From positions 656,569-720,568 of the forward strand of contig NZ_PTJO01000003.1 of assembly GCF_003716585.1 (NCBI RefSeq): a DNA stretch of 64,000 nt, given 5' to 3'. This document shows positions 45,375-55,189 of the stretch, piece after piece. This DNA is from Corynebacterium alimapuense (GTDB lineage: Bacteria > Actinomycetota > Actinomycetes > Mycobacteriales > Mycobacteriaceae). The translations under genes and the position numbers were made by a program. A model generated the notes under the pieces. That model was given only the letters and a program-made list of their open reading frames with translations, did no database searches and was not told where the DNA came from. Positions within the stretch are counted from its first letter, which is position 1; each line of letters begins with the position of its first letter.

Positions 45375-46328
45375 CTATCTCGCAAGCTCAGAGATCTGAC
45401 GTACTGCATATTCGATAGCGAACTCTGGGTCTCCACCCTGCCCTTTTACCTCGGCATTGAGTTCCGCAACGACCATGACGGCTTTGGAAACATCATCTCC
45501 CGACCAGCGCCGAGCAACTTTTGCAGTCTTTTCCACCACGAAGGGATGCATCCCCAACGATCCAGCCAAAGAGCGATAGTCACTGGTACGGGTGGAATAT
45601 AGTCGGGCAATCGCCCCGACTTTGCTACTGAGCGCTGCAGCCAACGCCACTGGGTTCATGCCCAGCTGCAATGCGCGGCGCGTACTAGCTACCGCACGCG
45701 CAGTCTGACCATTGACTGCCAAATCCGCGATATCAAATCCAGAAACTTCGGCAACGCCCTCGTAATAGGAACGCACCGTAGCCACAGTGACCTCACCATT
45801 GGTATCCGAGACCAGCTGAGATACAGCGGAGGCCAGCTCTCGAAGATCAGAACCCACCCCCTCAAGCAGCGCGTGCACTACATCCGGAGTGGGACGCACT
45901 CCGTGGGTACGAAACTCATTAGTTACCCAGGCTGGACGATCCCGTGGCTTGAGTGGGTTGGCCTCATGGACTTGGGCGAGCTTCCGAAACTTAGCCACCA
46001 TCGCTTTCTGCCGGCCGCCACCAGTGTGTTGAATAACCAGATGAATCCCAGGCGCCACATCACGACAAGCCTTGAGCAAAATCTCGGTGGGCTCTTTGCC
46101 GGCTAGTTCCATCCGGGTAAAGACCACCACACGATCCTCGCCAAAGAGAGAGGGGCTGGTGGCATCAATAAGCTCAGGAACGGTGACATAGGAACCACGC
46201 AGAGTGGTCACTTCCAACTCCGCGCCCGCTGGAAGTTCTTCACGTACGGCCAAAACCAGGGATTGGCGAATGCGTTCAGCAAGGAAGCTATCCTCGCCAA
46301 GGATCAGGTGAACAGGGCCCACAGACAT
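45375..46328 (-). CDS. holA: DNA polymerase III subunit delta
   Basis: Clamp-loader delta subunit, 317 residues. The N-terminal VHLILGEDSFLAERIRQSL matches HolA, and DATSPSLFGEDRVVVFTRME is the conserved loop that opens the beta clamp. The C-terminal part has the helical collar domain (QLGMNPVALAAALSSKVGAI, then RWSGDDVSKAV). It follows comEC by 26 bases, as in many actinobacteria and firmicutes. Confidence 0.93.
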   Translation of the reverse strand: MSVGPVHLILGEDSFLAERIRQSLVLAVREELPAGAELEVTTLRGSYVTVPELIDATSPSLFGEDRVVVFTRMELAGKEPTEILLKACRDVAPGIHLVIQHTGGGRQKAMVAKFRKLAQVHEANPLKPRDRPAWVTNEFRTHGVRPTPDVVHALLEGVGSDLRELASAVSQLVSDTNGEVTVATVRSYYEGVAEVSGFDIADLAVNGQTARAVASTRRALQLGMNPVALAAALSSKVGAIARLYSTRTSDYRSLAGSLGMHPFVVEKTAKVARRWSGDDVSKAVMVVAELNAEVKGQGGDPEFAIEYAVRQISELAR

Positions 46329-46354
46329 GACTACTATCGTGCCACACCTCTGTT

Positions 46355-48007
46355 TTAGAACCTCCCGTCACCAGCATGCTGGGTGCCATCACTATGCACA
46401 GTGACTTCTCCGTCACGATGGGGAAATAGCACCGGAATCCCCTGCCTTGTCACCGTCGGCCGCTGCGCAGCCTGCCCAGAACTATCAAGCACGATGATCA
46501 CGTGAGTACCTGGTGGAACACTCTCTAGATCTTCCACGGTCTTGACCACATGAGTTGAAAGCTCCCCTATGTCTAGCTCAGGTGCGGTCTGCTCTCCACG
46601 AGCGGCAACAACAAACCAGATGGCCAATACCACCAACGTCTTTCCCGCATGTCCGCCAACCACCGCAGCAATGATCCACCCGTAGGCCACTAGCACCCAT
46701 GCCGGGGAGGCAGACACCGTAGCTAAACCCAGCCCAGCACCGACTGAGGCCACCTGATGGATCCACCACGTACAGGGCTCGATCACCCACAGCAGGATCA
46801 CTTCTAGTCCTCCTGGAAGCATCGATAGTCCAGCAGCTAGTAATCCCAGCACCGTTACTGGAGGTACCACTACCGCCACCAGGACATTGGCTACCACTGA
46901 TACCAACGAGACTTCGCCTGCCATCAACGCGATAATTGGCATGGTGACAATATCGGCGGCTACTGCCACAGCCACCGCTCGCATGAGAATCGCTGGCAAA
47001 CCAGTAGCCGCCAACGGGCGATAGAGCAAGGGATACAACGCAATGATCCCCGCGGTAGCTGCCACCGACAGCGCGAAGCCATAAGAGGCAGCTAGATCGG
47101 AATCCCAGAAGATCAAACCGATCACTGCCAAGCTCAAGCCGTGGATCGGCTCCATCCGGGAAGAGTTAAGGACGGCTAATAGCCCCACTAATCCAGTCAC
47201 CGAGGCCCGCAACACACTTGGTTCAGTCCCCACCAATCCAACAAATCCCACCAGTGCACCGGTAGCCACCCCGATCTGAATCCGCGGCCCCAGAGTCAAA
47301 AGCCGACAAACCAAGACCGCAGCGGTAGTCACAATCGCTACATTCGCCCCACTCACAGCGCTAAGGTGGCTGAGCCCAGTCACAATATAGAGCTCACGCT
47401 CTGCAACCGACTGCCCACTGGTATCCCCCAACACCATCCCAGGAATCAACCCCTGCGAAGACGTCCCCACCGACGCCACAACAGACTGTGAAAACGACTC
47501 ACGAACCTGCGCTGCAAACGCGGCCATTCCAGTCGGTCCCTCAACCAGCTGAAGCTCACCAGTCGCCACTTGGTCGCCCACCCCAGGCCGCTGCGAAGAG
47601 CTCATATTCACCTGGGCTAGTACCTGACTTCCTATAGCTAAGTGCTCCGGCGCCAACTCGCTAAACACCGGCAATACTGCGGGATAACCATCAACAGCTA
47701 ACCGCACCAGATATCCGCCAGAGCTCACCTCAACCGGTGCGGCAGAGACTTCTCCCAGCAATGGTTTCGCAGGAATCCATCGCGCCGCCTGCTGAATCCG
47801 AACCACCGTCAGCGCCACTGCGGTAGCCCCCACCGCAGTAGTAAATAGCGCCTGACCCGATTGCCGGCACCACACCAACACCACCGCGACAATAACCAGT
47901 CCCAATAGCACTACCAGCACTGTCACCATTTCCGCCCCATAGAACAGCAGAAACAATGTCACAGCCCAGACCACTAGCGCACCAGGAACCAGACGCAGTT
48001 CGCTCAC
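46355..48007 (-). CDS. comEC: ComEC/Rec2-like DNA-uptake channel, without metallo-hydrolase domain
   Basis: A multi-helix membrane protein of 550 residues. The core motif TGLSHLSAVSGANVAIVTTA (about residues 225-245) is the ComEC competence-domain signature, and an N-terminal DUF4131-like OB region precedes it. The large C-terminal metallo-beta-lactamase-type nuclease domain of full-length ComEC (750 or more residues) is absent; only a short tail remains. It overlaps comEA by four bases. In natural transformation ComEC passes single-stranded DNA through the membrane; a working competence system is not shown in this window. Confidence 0.88.
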   Translation of the reverse strand: MSELRLVPGALVVWAVTLFLLFYGAEMVTVLVVLLGLVIVAVVLVWCRQSGQALFTTAVGATAVALTVVRIQQAARWIPAKPLLGEVSAAPVEVSSGGYLVRLAVDGYPAVLPVFSELAPEHLAIGSQVLAQVNMSSSQRPGVGDQVATGELQLVEGPTGMAAFAAQVRESFSQSVVASVGTSSQGLIPGMVLGDTSGQSVAERELYIVTGLSHLSAVSGANVAIVTTAAVLVCRLLTLGPRIQIGVATGALVGFVGLVGTEPSVLRASVTGLVGLLAVLNSSRMEPIHGLSLAVIGLIFWDSDLAASYGFALSVAATAGIIALYPLLYRPLAATGLPAILMRAVAVAVAADIVTMPIIALMAGEVSLVSVVANVLVAVVVPPVTVLGLLAAGLSMLPGGLEVILLWVIEPCTWWIHQVASVGAGLGLATVSASPAWVLVAYGWIIAAVVGGHAGKTLVVLAIWFVVAARGEQTAPELDIGELSTHVVKTVEDLESVPPGTHVIIVLDSSGQAAQRPTVTRQGIPVLFPHRDGEVTVHSDGTQHAGDGRF

Positions 48008-48672
48008 AAACTGACCCGACCCACCATCGCCTCAAACTTCGCTGGCCCAATTCCTTTGACCTCCATGAGTTGATCAAGGGTGCTAAATCCGCCCGAGCTT
48101 TCCCGATAGGAAATGATCTCTTCGGCGGTTTTTTCACCTACTCCATCAAGACTCATCAGCTCCGCTGCGGAAGCCGAGTTCAGTGAGACCAACGAATTAC
48201 CCGAGCCATCCAGAGCCAATGTGTCTTCCGCACCACCCAGTTCTGCGCTTTGAGCAGGGACTAACAATTGTTGGCCATCAATCATCAATTGAGCCAGATT
48301 CACAGACGCCAACTGTGCACCAGGTAGTGGCCCAGCCACAGCGAGCGCGTCATCGACTCGAGAACCCGGTGGCAAGGTGATCAGACCGGGTCGGGCGACT
48401 TCTCCTACCACTGACACCACCAGCGGCTCAGCTGGAACTTCGCTCACCGAAGAGAGCGCCGGCAGCGCTTGGTCTGCCACCGGAAGCGAACTATCCGCAG
48501 GATCACCTCGGAGCACTAACCAACCGCCAAGCAGTACGGCCACTAAGCAGGTAGCAAAGACCGCATGCCGCAGGCTCAGCGAAAACCGCGGGGTGGGATA
48601 GGCAACGTCGAGGAGATCTTCTTCTCCAGTGGGACGGGTGAGATCTTTCAAACGATCAACGGCAGCACTCAT
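48004..48672 (-). CDS. comEA: ComEA-like membrane-anchored helix-hairpin-helix protein
   Basis: Binds DNA outside the membrane for delivery to ComEC. One hydrophobic helix at about residues 35-55 (HAVFATCLVAVLLGGWLVL) is followed by an SLBB domain (VSVVGEVARPGLITLPPGSR) and tandem helix-hairpin-helix motifs (SLNSASAAELMSLDGVGEKT, MEVKGIGPAKFEAMVG). The ATG at 48672 is preferred because TAGCGT ends seven bases before it; a GTG three codons upstream is possible. Length is about 222 aa. It is directly coupled to comEC. Confidence 0.9.
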   Translation of the reverse strand: MSAAVDRLKDLTRPTGEEDLLDVAYPTPRFSLSLRHAVFATCLVAVLLGGWLVLRGDPADSSLPVADQALPALSSVSEVPAEPLVVSVVGEVARPGLITLPPGSRVDDALAVAGPLPGAQLASVNLAQLMIDGQQLLVPAQSAELGGAEDTLALDGSGNSLVSLNSASAAELMSLDGVGEKTAEEIISYRESSGGFSTLDQLMEVKGIGPAKFEAMVGRVSL

Positions 48673-48747
48673 GCCGCTCACGCTAGGTACTCAGCCACCT
48701 ACAAGGTAGGACCGCTTTAGAAACCTGTGGACAATCATGTCCAAGCA

Positions 48748-49569
48748 TCAACTAACTGTGGAGAAGTCCTCTGGACGATCTGCAAACACAGCAGAAACCC
48801 CAACCGCACCCTCACCGGTGTGCACTGAGAGAGTCTCTTCCATCGGCATAGTCATGAAGCTTGAGCCCTCTGGCAAGACTTCCTCGAACATATCTCGGAG
48901 ATCTCCAGCAGATTCTTCAGCTTCATTGTGCTGAATAGCAATAAAGACCGGATCTTCATGAGCGCGTTCAATAACCAGCTCAACGAGCTTGGTGAATGCT
49001 TTAGATTGAGTACGAGTCTTACCCACTAGCTCCAGCCGGCCATCTTTGATCTGCATGATCGGCTTCGTTGCTAGCAATGCGGCAGACAGGACTGCGGTGG
49101 TGGCGGAAATTCTTCCGGATTTACGAATCTCGTCGATCCGATGGAGATAGATCCACGTTGAAGAGCGCTCCAGCGTGTCTATCGCCATCTCCTGGCAGGT
49201 GTCTAGATCTTTGCCTTGGCTGGCTAGCTTCGCGGCTGCCATGGCAGCCGCGCCAATGGCCATCCCAACAGAGCCGGTGTCAAGCACCCTGACCATATTG
49301 TCGGGGAATACTGCTGCTGCTTGTACTGCTGCCGACCACGTGGAGGAGAGATTCTTAGACAGATGCAGTGCCAAGACTCCTTCATCACCGCCGCGTTCGA
49401 GCTGACGAGCATAGGCTGCAGTCAGCTCAAGAGCAGACAGCCCCGAGGTAAACGCCTCGTGCCTTTCTTCGTCTTCCATCACGTGCAAATCAACGACCGT
49501 GATGCCTAGCTCTTCGATGACATCCTCGGACAGACTGGCGGAGGAATCCGTAACGATGCGGACTGGCAT
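48748..49569 (-). CDS. DegV-family fatty-acid-binding protein
   Basis: A soluble protein of 273 residues. VRIVTDSSASL at the start and ALHLSKNLSSTWSAA in the middle are the two Ser-bearing motifs of DegV/FakB proteins, which hold a fatty acid. In firmicutes FakB hands fatty acids to the kinase FakA; no FakA is seen here. Its ATG follows the gpgP stop with no gap, so the two are co-translated. The same order (gpgP then a DegV gene) occurs in mycobacteria. Confidence 0.9.
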   Translation of the reverse strand: MPVRIVTDSSASLSEDVIEELGITVVDLHVMEDEERHEAFTSGLSALELTAAYARQLERGGDEGVLALHLSKNLSSTWSAAVQAAAVFPDNMVRVLDTGSVGMAIGAAAMAAAKLASQGKDLDTCQEMAIDTLERSSTWIYLHRIDEIRKSGRISATTAVLSAALLATKPIMQIKDGRLELVGKTRTQSKAFTKLVELVIERAHEDPVFIAIQHNEAEESAGDLRDMFEEVLPEGSSFMTMPMEETLSVHTGEGAVGVSAVFADRPEDFSTVS

Positions 49570-50280
49570 TTATCCCATGTTCCATCCGTCGAGGTACCAC
49601 TGGGCATCGGTCACTGTCTCCGGGGTAAATCGGGGCGGGCCGACTCGGCCATCGCCTTCGACTCCATGAGAGACGTCATCGAGTGCATCTGGACTGCCCG
49701 GCTGGTAGCGCGGGCGTGCGGTCAGCTCTGAGCGACCAGCATTGTTAAGCCCCGAGAAAATCGGATACATGGAAACATCCAGGCCGAGAAGATGGGAAGT
49801 CAATGCCGAGATCGTGCCGCCATGAGCGACTAGGAGTACGGCGTTTCCATCCCAGCCTTCATAGCTTTCCATCAATTCTTCAACGACCGGCCGCGCACGC
49901 TTGGCTACCTCCACGCGAGATTCCCCGCCTGGCGGGGCCCACGTTGCGTCGTGGCGCCAGGCTGCGCGAGCACCAGGTAGCTCGGCGTCGACCTCCATGG
50001 AGGTCTTCGCCTGCCATTGTCCTAAGTGGGTCTCTCGCAGCCGAGAATCCTTAACGACGTCCAGTCCTAAGACCTCTGCGATGATGCTTGCGGTGTCAAA
50101 GGCACGGGAAAGATCGGAGGAAACGATGCGGGAGATGCCTGCGTCGATAAGCAACCGGCCCGCCGCGCGCGCCTGATCCCGGCCGAGAGCGGACAGCTCG
50201 GTGTCGAGCTGCCCCTGCATCCTGCGGGTGGCGTTGTAATGAGTCTGACCATGTCGGACCAATACCAAGCGGCGGGTCAT
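49570..50280 (-). CDS. gpgP: Glucosyl-3-phosphoglycerate phosphatase-like histidine phosphatase
   Basis: A histidine-phosphatase superfamily member of 236 residues. RHGQT (Arg9, His10) is the phospho-acceptor motif, LRETHLGQWQ the second block, and VAHGGTI carries the second catalytic His. Position between rsfS and a DegV gene is that of mycobacterial GpgP, which dephosphorylates glucosyl-3-phosphoglycerate in methylglucose lipopolysaccharide synthesis. That activity is inferred from synteny; a general phosphoglycerate-mutase-like phosphatase is the alternative. It starts 5 bases after the rsfS stop. Confidence 0.85.
   Translation of the reverse strand: MTRRLVLVRHGQTHYNATRRMQGQLDTELSALGRDQARAAGRLLIDAGISRIVSSDLSRAFDTASIIAEVLGLDVVKDSRLRETHLGQWQAKTSMEVDAELPGARAAWRHDATWAPPGGESRVEVAKRARPVVEELMESYEGWDGNAVLLVAHGGTISALTSHLLGLDVSMYPIFSGLNNAGRSELTARPRYQPGSPDALDDVSHGVEGDGRVGPPRFTPETVTDAQWYLDGWNMG
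50141..50152 (+). repeat. 12-mer GCGTCGATAAGC, copy 6
   Basis: Perfect copy inside gpgP; on the coding strand it encodes Leu-Ile-Asp-Ala. Confidence 0.75.
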
Positions 50281-50285
50281 GTAAC

Positions 50286-50762
50286 TTAGTCCTCCTCGTC
50301 CTCGTCCCCCGGAGCAGCCGAAGCGAGGGGAATCTGATCGATGGAATCGACCTTGCGGACATCAACGTCATCCGCGGTCCAGTCTCCGGGACGCTCCGGA
50401 GTTTCAATGCCTTCAATCTCAATGGCCGCGCAATCACGGTAGAGCCGATCCAGGCCATAGAATTCGCGCTCAGCTTCACGCTGAATATGAACGACGAGAG
50501 AGCCGTAGTCGAGCAGCACCCAGCGGTTTTCGCGGTTGCCCTCACGACGAATTGGCTCGGCGCCAGCTTCGGTCAGCTTATCTTCGATTTCCTCAACGAT
50601 CGAGGAAACCTGGCGCTCGCTCTCAGCGGAGGCGACAACGAACACCTCGGTGATGCCCATAACATCGGAGACATCCAGGGCGATGATGTTGTGCCCCAGT
50701 TTCTCATCGGCTGCCAGCGCGGCAACAACGGCCAGGCGGCGGGATTGGTCAGAAACAGTCAC
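50286..50762 (-). CDS. rsfS: Ribosomal silencing factor RsfS
   Basis: Binds ribosomal protein L14 and blocks subunit joining when nutrients are low. NIIALDVSDVMGITEVFVVA and WVLLDYGSLVVHI are the family hallmarks. At 158 residues it is longer than E. coli RsfS (105) because of an acidic C-terminal tail (from about 115, ending GDEDEED). It lies between nadD (70 bases upstream) and gpgP (5 bases downstream), the standard actinobacterial order. Confidence 0.94.
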   Translation of the reverse strand: MTVSDQSRRLAVVAALAADEKLGHNIIALDVSDVMGITEVFVVASAESERQVSSIVEEIEDKLTEAGAEPIRREGNRENRWVLLDYGSLVVHIQREAEREFYGLDRLYRDCAAIEIEGIETPERPGDWTADDVDVRKVDSIDQIPLASAAPGDEDEED

Positions 50763-50832
50763 GCAATGTCCTCATCTTTGATGCGGTAGAGATAATTCAA
50801 TCCCCAGTTTCCCACGGATAGGCCCAAATATC

Positions 50833-51435
50833 CTACTTTGAGCTGTACAGGTCATTCTTCGCAATATATTGCACTACCCCATCAGGCACTAAATACCACA
50901 CTGGGCGGCCTTGGCTGGAGCGATTCCGACAATCAGTAGAGGAGATCGCCATGGCCGGAATATCAATCAGATCAACGCGTTGTTGGTGGACCTGGGGCAG
51001 CATTTCTTCGGTCAATTCATAACCAGGCCTGGTCACACCGACAAAATGCGCCAAGTCAAACATCTGCTCCCAATCACGCCACGTCACAATCGAGCTCAAG
51101 GCATCCGCACCAGTAATGAAAAACAAATCCGCATCCGGGTTTTGCTTCCGCAGATCGTGCAGTGTGTCGATGGTGTAGGTATCCCCCCCGCGGTCAATAT
51201 CCACGCGGCTGGCCATAAACCGCGGATTGGAGGCAGTGGCGATCACTGTCATGAGATAGCGATGCTCTGCTGGCGAGACTTGTTTATGTGCCTTTTGCCA
51301 AGGCTGACCGGTGGGAACGAAGATGACTGAATCCAATGAAAACCGATCAGCAACTTCGCTAGCAGCTACTAGGTGTCCATGGTGGATCGGGTCAAAGGTT
51401 CCACCCATGACGCCGATGCGCCTGCGGGAGTTCAT
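50833..51435 (-). CDS. nadD: Nicotinate-nucleotide adenylyltransferase
   Basis: Adenylates nicotinate mononucleotide in NAD synthesis. [20 protein letters not shown] carries the nucleotidyltransferase (H/T)xGH motif. [12 protein letters not shown] binds phosphate and ISSTDCRNR is the C-terminal ISSTxxR motif. Length 200 is normal. Its start codon overlaps the stop of the cutinase gene by four bases. Confidence 0.95.
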   Translation of the reverse strand: MNSRRRIGVMGGTFDPIHHGHLVAASEVADRFSLDSVIFVPTGQPWQKAHKQVSPAEHRYLMTVIATASNPRFMASRVDIDRGGDTYTIDTLHDLRKQNPDADLFFITGADALSSIVTWRDWEQMFDLAHFVGVTRPGYELTEEMLPQVHQQRVDLIDIPAMAISSTDCRNRSSQGRPVWYLVPDGVVQYIAKNDLYSSK

Positions 51436-52367
51436 GAACGAGAAGTATAACCGCTAACCCACCCCGCGAAGCGTTCGGCGACAGAGGCATCTTCTGGCTG
51501 AGTCTGGCCATCGAGGAAATAAGTAGCGTGAACTCCACCAGAAGCGCCCTGGATCCCGTTAGAAACGGCATCCACCGAAAGATCACAAACAAAATCATCC
51601 GGAAGGCAGTAGTTCAGCTTGTTGACATTGCCGGAATCGGGAGCATTCTCCGAAGATGTTTTCAGCATGCCGCCATGAGCGGCTGTTCCGATGGCAGTGC
51701 GGTCTCCGGCAGTCACCAGTGGACTACCGAAGTAGATGCTGCCCACCAATCGACCACTTTCCTGCAACCATTTTTCATGCGGAGCAAGCACCAACGCACC
51801 CTGAGAATATCCAATCAAGATATATCCGGGCGCACAGCCAGTCGAGGCTTCATAGCCTTCGATCATCCCTCGGACTCCGCGCACTCCGGAACGCAGGCTC
51901 TTGGCAAAAGACTGCAGCGAATCTCCGACAATCTCTTGGGCCGGAGTCTCGGCTAATAGCACCTGCACCCGGCGAACCATCTCTAGCGTTTCTAGCTCCT
52001 CATCGTCTTCTGCCAATTTCGGAACTGGGAAATCTGCCGGATAGATCTCATCGTCAAGGCCCATCACCAGCACGTCTTCCATCAATGACTCACCGGTAGT
52101 GTCCAGATGGTGCTGCTGCGCCCGTTTCAAAAAGCCCTTAATATTTGGGCCTTCAAAACCATTAGACACCCATGGTGAGCCTTCCGCGTAGCTAGTAGGA
52201 GGGAACTCCTCATTTTGTTCGCTTCCCCGCGCCGCCACCACAACTACTGATGGGCACAGGTCATCTCCATCAGCGGGTGCTTCCGCTGCTAAGGCCGGAG
52301 AAAACGTCCCCGCAATCAGTGCGAATGCGGTGGTGGTAGCAACAAGGGCCCGAGATCTCATCTTCAT
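51432..52367 (-). CDS. Secreted cutinase-family serine esterase
   Basis: An exported alpha/beta hydrolase of 311 residues. The signal peptide (residues 1-28) ends in [22 protein letters not shown] is the cutinase start, with the first Cys at 38. The nucleophile elbow is GYSQG with Ser188. The Asp/Cys block is YCLPDDFVC (Asp257 or Asp262) and the His is in GGVHATYF (His280). In mycolate-bearing bacteria such enzymes act on envelope lipids or polyesters; the substrate here is unknown. TAAGGT eight bases before the ATG suggests a leaderless start. The stop overlaps nadD, an unusual neighbour for an exported esterase. Confidence 0.9.
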   Translation of the reverse strand: MKMRSRALVATTTAFALIAGTFSPALAAEAPADGDDLCPSVVVVAARGSEQNEEFPPTSYAEGSPWVSNGFEGPNIKGFLKRAQQHHLDTTGESLMEDVLVMGLDDEIYPADFPVPKLAEDDEELETLEMVRRVQVLLAETPAQEIVGDSLQSFAKSLRSGVRGVRGMIEGYEASTGCAPGYILIGYSQGALVLAPHEKWLQESGRLVGSIYFGSPLVTAGDRTAIGTAAHGGMLKTSSENAPDSGNVNKLNYCLPDDFVCDLSVDAVSNGIQGASGGVHATYFLDGQTQPEDASVAERFAGWVSGYTSRS

Positions 52368-52421
52368 GAGGCCTAACCTTACAGTGCCTCATAAGAAAAT
52401 ACAGGTAACGGTCAGCTTTCT

Positions 52422-53699
52422 CTAAGGGCGAGCGTGGCCGGTTCCCTGCAAAATCCACTTAGTGGAAGTGAGCTCTGGAAGTGCCATCGGACCACGTGCA
52501 TGCAGCTTTTGGGTAGAAATCCCAATCTCTGCGCCCATGCCGTATTGCTCACCATCGGTGAAGGCAGTGGATGCGTTGATCATCACTGCTGCGGCATCAA
52601 CCTGATCGGCAAAGGCCTGCGCGGTAATAATGTTGGTAGTAGAGATCGCCTCGGTATGGCCGGTGGTCCACTTAGCAATGTGGGCAATCGCACCGCTGAC
52701 CCCGTCGACCACCTTGGCAGCAATATCCATTGACAGATATTCCGCACCCCAGTCCGTGTCATCCGCTTGGACGATATCGCTGGCTCCGAATGCCTCCAGC
52801 TCATCGACGTCACCGTGCACGGTGACCCCGGCAGCCTGGAACGCAGCAACGATGCGGGCTTTATCTGCGTCGCTCAAAGCGGCGTCGATAAGCACGGTCT
52901 CGGTAGCATTACACACCGAGCAACGGCGAGTCTTGCCGTTGATGGCCAAAGTGATGCCTTCCTCCACATCCGCATCTGCGTCGATGTAGAAATGACAATT
53001 TCCGGTGCCAGTCTCAATCGCCGGCACAGTGGCTCCGGTGACTACCGCTTCGATAAGCCGTGCTCCACCACGCGGAATGACCACGTCCACCAGCCCGCGA
53101 GCGGTGATCAAATCCTGCACCGAATCATGAGTCTCACACGGCAAGAGCTGCACAGTTTCTCGTGGAAGATCAAAGGACTCCACAACGCCCTGCAGGATCT
53201 CCACCAGCTTGGCATTTGAGTACTTTGCAGTTTTAGAGCCACGCAGCAACGGAACGTTGCCTGATTTCAGGGCTAGGCCAAAAGCGTCAACGGTGACATT
53301 GGGGCGGGCTTCATAGACCATGCCCATCACGCCCAGCGGGACTCGAATTTGCTTCATCTGGATGCCATTGGGCATCACACCACCACCGAGCACCTCCCCT
53401 ACGGGGTCCTGTAGCCCGGCCACCTGACGGAGGCCGCCAGCGATACCTTCAATGCGCGCGGCATCTAGGCTCAGCCGGTCAACGAGGGACTCTGCCATGC
53501 CATTGGCACGACCTTCTGCAATGTCTTGGACATTAGCAGCGAGGATCTCTGGGGTCTTGGCAATAAGGGTTTCCGCTGCGGCAAGAAGAATCTCGTTTTT
53601 CCGCACGGTAGGCAGCTGCGCCAAGACAGGGGCGACCGCCTTGGCCGCGCGGGCCTTGTTAAGGACTTCGTCTCTTTCAATAGTGCGCTGATCAGTCAT
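52422..53699 (-). CDS. proA: Gamma-glutamyl phosphate reductase
   Basis: Second enzyme of proline synthesis, reducing gamma-glutamyl phosphate to glutamate semialdehyde with NADPH. The catalytic Cys lies in [30 protein letters not shown] and [10 protein letters not shown] bind cofactor and substrate. Length 425 aa is normal. It lies 233 bases downstream of proB, and I see no coding sequence in that gap. One 12-mer GCGTCGATAAGC lies in it at 52882, and a one-mismatch copy at 53047. Confidence 0.96.
   Translation of the reverse strand: MTDQRTIERDEVLNKARAAKAVAPVLAQLPTVRKNEILLAAAETLIAKTPEILAANVQDIAEGRANGMAESLVDRLSLDAARIEGIAGGLRQVAGLQDPVGEVLGGGVMPNGIQMKQIRVPLGVMGMVYEARPNVTVDAFGLALKSGNVPLLRGSKTAKYSNAKLVEILQGVVESFDLPRETVQLLPCETHDSVQDLITARGLVDVVIPRGGARLIEAVVTGATVPAIETGTGNCHFYIDADADVEEGITLAINGKTRRCSVCNATETVLIDAALSDADKARIVAAFQAAGVTVHGDVDELEAFGASDIVQADDTDWGAEYLSMDIAAKVVDGVSGAIAHIAKWTTGHTEAISTTNIITAQAFADQVDAAAVMINASTAFTDGEQYGMGAEIGISTQKLHARGPMALPELTSTKWILQGTGHARP
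52882..52893 (+). repeat. 12-mer GCGTCGATAAGC, copy 7
   Basis: Perfect copy inside proA; the coding strand reads Leu-Ile-Asp-Ala. A copy with one mismatch follows at 53047-53058. Confidence 0.75.
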
Positions 53700-53932
53700 G
53701 GTGCCCGAGTCTAGCGAAACATCGATCGAACAGGTGACCGAATCTGCTCAATGCCGGCGGTATTGCCAGCCAGGAACCACTATCGCTGGCCGCAGCCAAC
53801 GACGACACATCCTAAAACAGATTCAGGTCAAGATCAGACGAGATCTATTCACACAACACTTGCCCCCAACTATCAGGTGGAGCCCCCACTCCTGCTGTGC
53901 GACTAACCTACTCGTGCTCGGTCGGATCTCAA

Positions 53933-55150
53933 TTAGGTCCGAGAAGCGTAGTTGGAAAGGTAGTCAGCATGGACTACTGGGCGCTGCTGGCCTTCTGGAA
54001 GCTCCTCAGTGTGTTTACCCAGCATGCCTTCAAGGGTATCTGAGTCATAGGCTGCCTCGCCGCGCCCAACGATCTGGCCGTCTGGGCCAATAATCTCCAC
54101 GATCTCTCCGGATTGGAACTCACCATCAACCGCAGTAATGCCTACGGCCAGCAAGGAGGTTCCGCCAGAAGTTACTGCGTTGACCGCACCGCGGTCCAAG
54201 CGCAAAGTACCGCCTATGTCTGCGGAATAAAGTGCCCAGAACTTCCACGCTGAGAGCCGGTCTTCACTGGGATGGAATACCGTGCCGACGCTCGCGTCTT
54301 CCAAAGCCGGGCCGATGTTGGCCGCGGAGGTCAATAGAACGGGCACGCCGCCACGAGAGGCTAGGCGGGCAGCAGAGACCTTCGAGGCCATACCTCCGGT
54401 ACCCACCAAACCACCATCACCAGCAATGACACCTTTCAGATCCCGACCCGAGCGAACCTCGGAGACAAAACGCGCATCAGGCTCGACTGGATTGCGGTCG
54501 AAGAGACCATCGACATCAGAAAGCAGCACCAGAGCATCCGCTGCCGTTAGGTGAGAAACGATCGCCGAGAGCCGGTCATTGTCGCCGAAGCGCATCTCGG
54601 AAGTAGCGACTGTGTCATTTTCATTAACAATCGGGATAGCCCGCAGCTGGCGGAGTCGGTCAATCGTTCGCTGTGCGTTTCGCGCACGCTCACGCCGACC
54701 GGCATCCGAGGCCGTCAAGAGGACCTGACCGACCGTGCGGTCATAGCGGGCGAAAGAACGTGCCCACTGGTGAGCCAAATGCACCTGGCCAACTGCCGCG
54801 GCAGCCTGCTTGGTGGCTAAGTCGGTGGGACGCTGGGACAAACCCAGCGGCCCCATTCCGGCAGCGACCGCGCCGGAGGAGACAACAATTAGGTCGGAGA
54901 TATTCATCCGAGCTTGAAGTGCATCCACGATGTGGTTGATCTTGTTGGGATCGACGGTGAAGTCTTCGTTGGTCAACGATGAGGAACCGATTTTAACCAC
55001 CACGCGTTTGGCATTCGAGATGAGCTCACGCATGGAGGACTCGTGGCCAAAAGCGGGGTTACCGTCAGGTTCTTCGGTCGGACCGGGAAACTCAACGTCT
55101 TCCGCGGTGTTTTCATATGGAGACAAGGGAAGGCCGTGATAGCTAGGCAT
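53933..55150 (-). CDS. proB: Glutamate 5-kinase
   Basis: First enzyme of proline synthesis. The kinase domain has [33 protein letters not shown] and [12 protein letters not shown], followed by a C-terminal PUA domain (from about residue 295). The family start is [10 protein letters not shown] at 55033. However, the frame is open upstream and the best ribosome-binding site (GGAG, ten bases before ATG 55150) adds about 39 Pro/Glu-rich residues. I list the longer form; the shorter form matches the C. glutamicum protein as I remember it. It follows obg by about 40 bases. Confidence 0.92.
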   Translation of the reverse strand: MPSYHGLPLSPYENTAEDVEFPGPTEEPDGNPAFGHESSMRELISNAKRVVVKIGSSSLTNEDFTVDPNKINHIVDALQARMNISDLIVVSSGAVAAGMGPLGLSQRPTDLATKQAAAAVGQVHLAHQWARSFARYDRTVGQVLLTASDAGRRERARNAQRTIDRLRQLRAIPIVNENDTVATSEMRFGDNDRLSAIVSHLTAADALVLLSDVDGLFDRNPVEPDARFVSEVRSGRDLKGVIAGDGGLVGTGGMASKVSAARLASRGGVPVLLTSAANIGPALEDASVGTVFHPSEDRLSAWKFWALYSADIGGTLRLDRGAVNAVTSGGTSLLAVGITAVDGEFQSGEIVEIIGPDGQIVGRGEAAYDSDTLEGMLGKHTEELPEGQQRPVVHADYLSNYASRT

Positions 55151-55189
55151 CGTCATGGCACTCCACACTACAGACCGAGCCGACAGAGG

